In this document: piece by piece, positions 1-4,943 of the stretch
Numbering within the stretch: the stretch's first letter is position 1
Layout of the letters: every line of letters starts with the position of its first letter
Origin: Nitrospirota bacterium
Lineage (GTDB): Bacteria; Nitrospirota; Thermodesulfovibrionia; Thermodesulfovibrionales; JdFR-88
Direction: 5' to 3'
Length of the DNA stretch: 7,782 nt
Assembly (NCBI GenBank): GCA_021825785.1
Contig: JAKAGP010000069.1
Coordinates: 1-7,782, forward strand
The notes under the pieces: model-generated
What the model was told of the DNA's origin: nothing
The model's input: only the letters and a program-made list of their open reading frames with translations
Database searches by the model: none
Program-made: the position numbers and the translations under genes

Positions 1-151
1 GAAGAGCCGCGACAAGGTCTTCTTCCGAGATAAACCCCATCTTTATCAGCTTTTCACCGAGTTTCCCGCCATCGGCCTTCTGTAGAGAAAAGGCATCAAC
101 CAGTTGTTTTTCGGAAATGAGGCCCGAACTGATGAGAAGATGTCCGAGCTT
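1..151 (-). other. MshEN / GspE N-terminal-like domain (two tandem repeats) inside the fusion protein
   Basis: Codons 483-532 of the fusion encode two tandem copies of the pattern K-L-G-x2-L-x3-G-x6-L-x3-(F/L), starting at Lys483 and Lys512, 29 residues apart; the first copy ends in the expected Gln506. The known cyclic di-GMP motif of MshEN domains (type II secretion and pilus ATPases, and the glycosyltransferase NfrB) is RLGx2Lx3Gx6Lx3Lx2Q, also in two copies. The leading Arg is Lys in both copies here. The second copy is cut off at Leu532. Calling it MshEN-like is well supported by the sequence; cyclic di-GMP binding is inferred and the Lys substitutions make it uncertain. Confidence 0.7.
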
Positions 152-1597
152 TGGGGCCAGCGAGACATCCCCGCTCAGGATATCGCCCAGCACCGGCAGC
201 TTCTTGACGGGAACGTCATGGGGTTTGCATAGTTCATATATTGTCTTCAGATGCTGTGGGGCGCACGGGGTCGAGACAAGAACCTCCTCCGGCCTGTACT
301 TTCTGATCATCTCCGGGAGCGCGTATTTAGGGCCGAGTATCGGCACACCGTGAATGGAAAGCCCCTTCATGTGCCTGTTGTCGTCTATAAAGCCTACCGG
401 GTCGTAGCCGTGCGGGTCTTTCTTGCTTTTCATTTCCCTTACAGCCAGCTCACCGGCATCGCCGGCCCCGACTATCAACACCTTCTTGAGAGATGGCTGC
501 GTCTTTATGTATTCGTTGAATATCCGGATGAGGAGCCTGGTACCCCCGGATAGTGCAACGAACAGCAGAAAATCCAGCACATAGACGGCGCGAGGGTAGC
601 CCGCAGCCCCGAATAGGAATATGACGGTCATGGCGAAGATCGCGTCTCCCGCGGCAGAGGTCCAGACGATGTCGACCAGGTCCCTGATATCCGCGTAGCG
701 CCAAAGGTTCTTGTACAAGCCGGCATAAACATGAAAGAAAAGCCTCACGGCGAGGAGGAGGGGAAGATAAGCAAGAAATTGCCTAAGGTTAAGTGGAGGC
801 AGGACTGCTTCGAACCTCAGCACAAAAGCCAGGTAATTAGCCAGCGTGGTCTGCACCACGAGTATTACTGCAAACATGAATTGTCTGTGCTCAATGATGA
901 TATTCCTTATAAGGCTGTAAGGGACTGCCGGGGCACTGTCCGCTGTTTTTGTTTTTTCTTTCCCTCCCGGCCCCTTCCCTGTGGCGCTGGTCTCCTTTGC
1001 CGTCTTGTCCCGCTTCGCCCAGCTTTTAAAGACAGTCCTGAAAATTATCATTATATCTTTCATGACGCTGCCTTCCCTTATGTAATCCTTTGAGAGCCTG
1101 ATCTTCTCAGGCAATATCCTGTTTATATATATGTCCTCGCTGTTTGCCGTCAGAGGCATCGCCTCTTCTTCCAGATACCTCACCGAAGCCGGGTCGGTAA
1201 TGCCCGGCCTAACTGCCAAAAGTGTCCTGAAGTCCTCTTTGAACATCTCCACATATTTCCTGAGCTCCGGCCTGGGGCCGACCAGGCTCATATCCCCCTT
1301 GAGCACATTAAAAAGCTGGGGCAGTTCATCCAGTTTATATTTCCGCAGAAACTTTCCGGCTCTGGTAATTCTCATGTCCCCATTGAAAGTCACGCCCAGG
1401 CCCAGTTTCTCCGAGCCTTGCCTCATTGTCCGCAATTTGTAAATAAAGAAAGGTTCAAAACCTCGCCCGATCCTCTCCTGCCTGAATAACACCGGCCCCC
1501 TCGATGAGAGCCTCACCAAGACCGCCAGGGCAGCCAGAAGCGGGGCGAAGAGAACAAGTCCGGAGAAGGAAATAAAAACATCGAGCAGCCGTTTCAT
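1..1597 (-). CDS. Fusion protein: small phosphoglycosyl transferase + CapD/FlaA1-type membrane and Rossmann domain + MshEN-like repeats (3' end outside window)
   Basis: I translated this frame by hand; it is open from ATG at 1597 to the window edge (532 whole codons, no stop), so the protein is C-terminally incomplete. Residues 1-193 are a PglC/WcaJ-type sugar-1-phosphate transferase: KR start, hydrophobic re-entrant segment 7-29, FRQERIG at 38-44, YKLRTM at 53-58, LDELPQL with the Asp90-Glu91 dyad, NVLKGDMSLVGPRPE at 97-111 and RPGITDPASVRY at 130-141. The family moves a sugar phosphate from a UDP-sugar to undecaprenyl phosphate at the inner membrane. Residues 194-226 are a Lys/Thr/Gly/Ala-rich linker. 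Residues 230-356 carry about four membrane segments and the CapD-family signature GLYKNLWRYADIRD; 372-480 form a Rossmann domain (GAGDAGE at 377-383, GFIDD at 402-406). From residue 483 two repeats match MshEN instead of the dehydratase catalytic domain. The start has AAAGG ten bases upstream and lies seven bases after the aminotransferase stop, so the two are co-transcribed. Domain calls are firm; the role of the whole is inferred. Confidence 0.88.
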   Translation of the reverse strand, partial: MKRLLDVFISFSGLVLFAPLLAALAVLVRLSSRGPVLFRQERIGRGFEPFFIYKLRTMRQGSEKLGLGVTFNGDMRITRAGKFLRKYKLDELPQLFNVLKGDMSLVGPRPELRKYVEMFKEDFRTLLAVRPGITDPASVRYLEEEAMPLTANSEDIYINRILPEKIRLSKDYIREGSVMKDIMIIFRTVFKSWAKRDKTAKETSATGKGPGGKEKTKTADSAPAVPYSLIRNIIIEHRQFMFAVILVVQTTLANYLAFVLRFEAVLPPLNLRQFLAYLPLLLAVRLFFHVYAGLYKNLWRYADIRDLVDIVWTSAAGDAIFAMTVIFLFGAAGYPRAVYVLDFLLFVALSGGTRLLIRIFNEYIKTQPSLKKVLIVGAGDAGELAVREMKSKKDPHGYDPVGFIDDNRHMKGLSIHGVPILGPKYALPEMIRKYRPEEVLVSTPCAPQHLKTIYELCKPHDVPVKKLPVLGDILSGDVSLAPKLGHLLISSGLISEKQLVDAFSLQKADGGKLGEKLIKMGFISEEDLVAAL

Positions 1598-1604
1598 ATA
1601 CCGT

Positions 1605-2756
1605 TTACCTTTTGAACTTCCTCGCAAGATGTTCAACCACCTCGATGACGCCGGAAACATCCTCCTCCATCATTCCGGGGTAAATGGGAAGGGAAAAGAC
1701 ACGGCCGTAGACCCATTCAGAGGCCGGGTACTCATGCATCCGGCAACCGTATCTGTTTTTGTAAAATGGCTGTCTGTAAAGAGGAATAAAATGCACGGAT
1801 GATCCGACTCCTCTGTTCGACAGTTCCTCCACAAACCGGTCGCGCCCTATCTTAAGTGCCTCAAGGTTCAGTTTCAGGGCGTACAGGTGCCACGCGCTCT
1901 GTCTGTCCGGTTTTACCTCGGGTATCACCAGTTCCTCCATGGAGCCAAAGGCGGCATTGTATTTTTCCGCGATCTCCTTCCTGGTCTCCCACATCCACTC
2001 CAGTTTCCCAAGTTGGGCCAGCCCCATTGCGGCCTGCACATCGGTCATGTTATATTTGAAGCCGGCGTCCACGACCTCATATTGCCACTTTCCCTTTTTT
2101 GAATATCTCTTCCATGCGTCCTTTGAAATGCCGTGCAGCCTGAGCGTCCTCATGGTCTCGGCCCATTGCTCGTTGTCCGTTGATGCCATGCCCCCTTCGC
2201 CCGTGCACAGCGTTTTGGTCGCATAAAAGCTGAAACAGGTTATATCTCCAATGGAGCCTATTTTTTTGTGCCTGTAATAGGCAGGCAGTGCATGGGCAGC
2301 GTCCTCAATAACGTATATTCCTCTTTTTCTTGCGATCTCCAATATCTCTTGCATATCACATGGCTGGCCTGCGTAATGCACCGGAATTATTGCGCGAGTC
2401 CTGCCGGTGATGCGGCTTTCTATCTTGCCGGCATCCATATTTCCTGTCCCAGTTTCTACGTCAACGAAAACAGGCTTCGCATTGAAGTAGGATATTACCT
2501 CGGATGTCGCCGTGAAAGTCATGGCTGGGACCAGCACCTCATCTCCCTCTCTGAGGCCTATGGCCTTCAGGGCAAGGTGAAGACAGGCAGTGCATGAATT
2601 CATCGAGACCGCTTGGGCCGACTCGACGCATCCGGCGAACCGGTTCTCGAATTCTATGGTCTTGGGACCCATCGTGAGCCATCCGGATCGCATGGAATGG
2701 ACCACGCCCATTATCTCCTCATCAGTTATATAAGGTCTGTGGAATGGGATCTCCAT
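1605..2756 (-). CDS. DegT/DnrJ/EryC1 family PLP-dependent sugar aminotransferase (C4-aminotransferase type likely)
   Basis: A 383-residue sugar aminotransferase of the usual family length. It makes an amino sugar nucleotide from a keto sugar nucleotide with glutamate as likely donor, in the cytoplasm. Counting from the ATG at 2756: substrate and PLP loop NSCTACLHLAL at 53-63, PAMTFTATSE at 77-86, VHYAGQPCDM at 126-135, EDAAHAL with Asp152 at 151-157 (contacts the PLP ring nitrogen), and the PLP lysine Lys181 in SFYATKTLCTGEGG. The VHYAGQPCDM and YATK-GEGG forms resemble ArnB/PseC/PglE enzymes that aminate 4-keto-6-deoxy sugars, rather than WbpE. I chose 2756 because AGGAGGA lies nine bases upstream and MEIPFHRPYI is a normal family N-terminus; an in-frame ATG at 2792, also with an AGGAG upstream, would add 12 atypical residues. 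It follows a 320-base leader and is joined to the phosphoglycosyl transferase gene. It may make that enzyme's amino-sugar substrate (inference). Confidence 0.92.
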   Translation of the reverse strand: MEIPFHRPYITDEEIMGVVHSMRSGWLTMGPKTIEFENRFAGCVESAQAVSMNSCTACLHLALKAIGLREGDEVLVPAMTFTATSEVISYFNAKPVFVDVETGTGNMDAGKIESRITGRTRAIIPVHYAGQPCDMQEILEIARKRGIYVIEDAAHALPAYYRHKKIGSIGDITCFSFYATKTLCTGEGGMASTDNEQWAETMRTLRLHGISKDAWKRYSKKGKWQYEVVDAGFKYNMTDVQAAMGLAQLGKLEWMWETRKEIAEKYNAAFGSMEELVIPEVKPDRQSAWHLYALKLNLEALKIGRDRFVEELSNRGVGSSVHFIPLYRQPFYKNRYGCRMHEYPASEWVYGRVFSLPIYPGMMEEDVSGVIEVVEHLARKFKR

Positions 2757-2765
2757 CGTAAAAAA

Positions 2766-2772
2766 TCCTCCT
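2766..2772 (-). promoter_or_regulatory. Ribosome binding site for the aminotransferase start at 2756
   Basis: AGGAGGA is a full-strength Shine-Dalgarno match nine bases before the ATG at 2756. It favours that start over the in-frame ATG at 2792, which has a shorter AGGAG at about 2803-2807. Confidence 0.6.
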
Positions 2773-2832
2773 GCCGCGCCAACGACGGCCATGGGTTATT
2801 TGCTCCTGCATTTTTTGGAAGGCCTGCCAGCT

Positions 2833-2844
2833 CTTGAGCTCAAG
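2833..2844. repeat. 12-base perfect palindrome in the leader
   Basis: CTTGAGCTCAAG is perfectly self-complementary and overlaps a second short dyad on the minus strand (AGCTC-AA-GAGCT). It could be an operator half-site pair or an RNA hairpin seed in the leader of the downstream genes. The sequence is certain; a function is not shown. Confidence 0.4.
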
Positions 2845-3058
2845 GGATGTTTTTAAAAATTCATAATTCCACTTTTAATTCGCATGCAGGGCAGCGGGAA
2901 GGGATCGGGAGATATCCCCCGGCTCCTCAATGCTCCGCCTTGCCGGTTACATAAGGATAATCGTGCAAACAATCGAGGGGGAAATGATATGCTTTGGGAT
3001 CTCTTAGCCAGAACGATGTTTTTTTACGCCCCGGAAATTTAAAACTGAACCCGCTTCT

Positions 3059-3102
3059 AAAAAAATGCCGCCGTCTTTAAATTTTCTCCAGGTCATCGGC
3101 AT
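3059..3102 (-). terminator. Weak terminator-like hairpin at the end of the NusG-paralogue gene
   Basis: On the minus strand ATGCCG (3102-3097, inside the last codons of the nusG-like gene) can pair with CGGCAT (3070-3065), followed directly by a run of seven T. The stem is only six base pairs and the loop about 26 bases, so this is a weak candidate. If real it would cut or reduce transcription into the leader. Confidence 0.25.
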
Positions 3103-3586
3103 AAACCTTTACGCCAATGCTCCTGCCAAGGATATCCATGTTGATCATGAGCCTGTACCCGTCCTCTTTTTTGATCACTGTTCCGGAGGCCCCTTTGAAC
3201 GGCCCGCTTTTGACCGTAACCCGCGCACCCTCGTTGATGCCTGGATAGATGTCAATATCGCTTCCGTTCTCTATCATTATCCTGAGGGAATCCATCTCAT
3301 GCTCTGGGACTGGAAGGGGCGTCCCCATCTCTCCTGACACAAGACTCACAACACCTTTTGCCCTGAGGACCCTTACAAAGCCGGTGGGTGTCGGGCTGAC
3401 CCTGACGAACAGGTATCCAGGGAAAAGAGGGAACTCAACCTCTTTGCGGCGGTCCTTCCAGCGGCGCATTTTCTTCACGACAGGCAGATAGGACTCCACC
3501 CCTTTTTTCTGCAGTTCCCTGTATGCGACACTCTCATGTTTTGATTTCACATATATGGCATACCAGTTAGTCATCATGTTTTCCAT
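3077..3586 (-). CDS. Specialised NusG-family transcription antiterminator (RfaH/UpxY/LoaP type)
   Basis: A 169-residue NusG paralogue. The NGN domain spans about residues 6-105: WYAIYVKSKHE at 8-18, then PLFPGYLFVRV at 53-63, the central RNA-polymerase-binding signature. A KOW domain follows at about 118-165, with GARVTVKSGPFKGASGTVIK. Members of this family ride with RNA polymerase and suppress pausing and termination; paralogues inside polysaccharide clusters (RfaH, UpxY, LoaP) act on their own long operons. The location within a polysaccharide locus argues against it being the housekeeping NusG, which normally sits beside secE and ribosomal protein genes. The start is uncertain: the ATG at 3586 lacks a clear ribosome binding site, while the ATG at 3574 (residue 5) has GGA seven bases upstream and gives the usual short N-terminus before Trp. 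It is followed by a 320-base leader and preceded by a 208-base gap, so it may have its own transcript. Confidence 0.93.
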   Translation of the reverse strand: MENMMTNWYAIYVKSKHESVAYRELQKKGVESYLPVVKKMRRWKDRRKEVEFPLFPGYLFVRVSPTPTGFVRVLRAKGVVSLVSGEMGTPLPVPEHEMDSLRIMIENGSDIDIYPGINEGARVTVKSGPFKGASGTVIKKEDGYRLMINMDILGRSIGVKVYADDLEKI

Positions 3587-3794
3587 TTGATATTAAAAAG
3601 CAATTAGCTTGCCAGCAGACTTCTTTCGGGCATTCCAGAGGAACGATAGGAAAACTGCAAATAAACAGGCCATGAAAGAAAAGACTGATGTCCTGCAGGC
3701 CCAGACAAAATGATCTCGAATGCCCCTTGAGGATACAACCTGTTTACCACGGATACAAAGAACGTTACATTTTTATCCTTGAAACACCGGGCCC
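3587..3794. other. 208-base gap between the WbpE-like gene and the NusG paralogue
   Basis: No supported gene. A 73-codon minus-strand frame (3604-3825) overlaps the end of the aminotransferase gene in another frame and lacks a recognisable fold. A 26-codon minus-strand frame beginning with MACLFAVFLSFLWNARKK in this gap could encode a hydrophobic peptide but has no ribosome binding site. The plus-strand text around 3739-3766 (ACCACGGATACAAAGAACG) resembles the dispersed ACCACGGAGACACAGAG-type sequence seen between genes in many bacteria. The gap could hold a promoter for the nusG-like gene, but I found no clear -35/-10 pair. Confidence 0.35.
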
Positions 3795-4943
3795 CTATCG
3801 GAAAAAATTCTTTATCCTCCGGCACACAAAAGAGACATCTTCCTCTTTCATCAGGGGCTCAATGGGCAGACTCAGCACTTCCGCAACTGCCTTTTCGCTG
3901 TGGGAGAGGGCTCCGGCTCTCAGAGCCCTTCCGTTCTGAAAAACTCCCATATTGTGCAGGGGGACAGGATAGTAAACCATAGTTCCGATGCGGTTTTCGG
4001 ACAAATACGCGTGCAGGGAATCGCGATTTCCACCTTTCACCCGTATAGTGTACTGATGGAACACATGATTGAATCCGGCTGTTTCCACGGGCAGCTCAAT
4101 CTCCCTTATGCCTGCAAGTCCGCTCTGGTATAATGAGGATATTTTTTTTCTCTTTGTATTGAACTCATCTATGTACTTCAGTTTGGCAAGAAGCACCGCG
4201 GCCTGAAGGGTGTCCATTCTCGCGTTGTAACCAATGTGGTCCACGTTGTATTTATCCCTGCCCCCGTGTTTAAGGAGCATGCCAGCCAGTTCCGCGGTAT
4301 CATCGTCATCCGTTGCGACCATTCCCCCGTCGCCGAAGCCGCCCAGGTTCTTGGACGGGAAAAAACTGAAGCAACCTGCATCGCCTATGGACCCGAGCTT
4401 CCTTCCTTTCCAGTCTGCACCGAAGGCCTGGGCTACGTCCTCAACGATGAACAGTCCGTTTTCCCGTGCCAGGGGAATTATTTCATCCATATCGCAGGAT
4501 TGGCCGTAGAGGTGCACCGGGATGATTCCCGCGGCCCTCCCTCTGTTTCCGGAAATATATTTTTTTATTCCTTCAACGCTTATATTGTAAGTGCAGGGAT
4601 CTATGTCCACAAAAACCGGAGTCGCTCCGGCGCGGAGTATCGCATCTCCGGTGGCCGTGAACGTGAATGGAGTGGTCAGCACCTCATCCGATCTGTCGAA
4701 AAACTCTGTGCCCTTCCTTTTGATGGCCAGGGAGCGCAGTGCCAGGACAAGGGCCTCCGTCCCAGAGGAACAGCCTATGCAATGCTTTGTTCCCAGGTAT
4801 TCCGCCACATTCTGTTCCAGTTCCTTCACTTCCGGACCGAGTATCCATTTCTGATGGTTCAGGCACTTGGCGATAGCAGAATCAATGTCTGCCTTCATGT
4901 ATTCGTACTCAAGCCGCAGGTCCAGCATAGGGATATGTCTCAT
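3795..4943 (-). CDS. wbpE: WbpE-like UDP-3-keto-GlcNAcA C3 aminotransferase (DegT/DnrJ/EryC1 family)
   Basis: A 382-residue PLP aminotransferase. WbpE-type enzymes transfer an amino group from glutamate to the 3-keto sugar made by WbpB, giving UDP-2-acetamido-3-amino-glucuronic acid in the cytoplasm. Visible motifs: IPMLDL at 4-9, LGPEVKELE at 35-43, SSGTEAL at 59-65, TTPFTFTATGDAI at 90-102, VHLYGQSCDMD at 143-153, EDVAQAFGA with Asp169 at 168-176, and Lys198 for PLP in FSFFPSKNLGGFGDGG. The FFPSKNLGGFGDGG form is typical of the WbpE/PglE side of the family. The ATG directly abuts the TGA of the upstream dehydrogenase-acetyltransferase gene (no bases between), and AAGGAGA lies eight bases before it inside that gene, so the two are translationally linked. 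The pairing with WbpB- and WbpD-type domains supports the C3 aminotransferase role; substrate is inferred. Confidence 0.9.
   Translation of the reverse strand: MRHIPMLDLRLEYEYMKADIDSAIAKCLNHQKWILGPEVKELEQNVAEYLGTKHCIGCSSGTEALVLALRSLAIKRKGTEFFDRSDEVLTTPFTFTATGDAILRAGATPVFVDIDPCTYNISVEGIKKYISGNRGRAAGIIPVHLYGQSCDMDEIIPLARENGLFIVEDVAQAFGADWKGRKLGSIGDAGCFSFFPSKNLGGFGDGGMVATDDDDTAELAGMLLKHGGRDKYNVDHIGYNARMDTLQAAVLLAKLKYIDEFNTKRKKISSLYQSGLAGIREIELPVETAGFNHVFHQYTIRVKGGNRDSLHAYLSENRIGTMVYYPVPLHNMGVFQNGRALRAGALSHSEKAVAEVLSLPIEPLMKEEDVSFVCRRIKNFFR

Larger units (their letters stand above)
2757..3076 (-). other. Long gene-free leader between the NusG paralogue and the aminotransferase
   Basis: About 320 bases without a supported gene on either strand. 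It holds a T-rich stretch just after the nusG-like stop, the 12-base palindrome CTTGAGCTCAAG at 2833-2844, a dyad around GATATC near 2907-2922, the self-complementary run TTTTTAAAAA near 2850-2859, and a strong ribosome binding site at its end. I saw no convincing sigma-70 promoter. Its place right after a specialised NusG gene suggests a transcribed leader or a site for antiterminator recruitment; this is inference. Confidence 0.4.

Noticed and set aside
450..704. Minus-strand frame of 84 codons
   Set aside because: It is an alternative frame inside the fusion gene, whose own frame gives a clear CapD-type sequence over the same bases.
731..1442. Plus-strand frames opposite the phosphoglycosyl transferase
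   Set aside because: They are antisense to conserved transferase motifs and the linker; no family features.
1..1597. Idea that this region holds broken or separate genes because no complete frame closes in it
   Set aside because: Codon-by-codon reading shows one uninterrupted frame that simply leaves the window, so the gene is partial at the edge, not decayed.
2907..2922. GATATC-centred dyad (CGGG-A-GATATC-C-CCCG) considered as a terminator
   Set aside because: No room for a loop and no T-run follows on either strand; at most a protein-binding site.
2940..2975. Possible sigma-70 promoter on the minus strand in the leader
   Set aside because: Candidate -10 TATGTA has no acceptable -35 at the right distance; too weak to list.
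3604..3825. Minus-strand frame of 73 codons after the WbpE-like gene
   Set aside because: It overlaps the aminotransferase 3' end in another frame, has no ribosome binding site and no recognisable motif.
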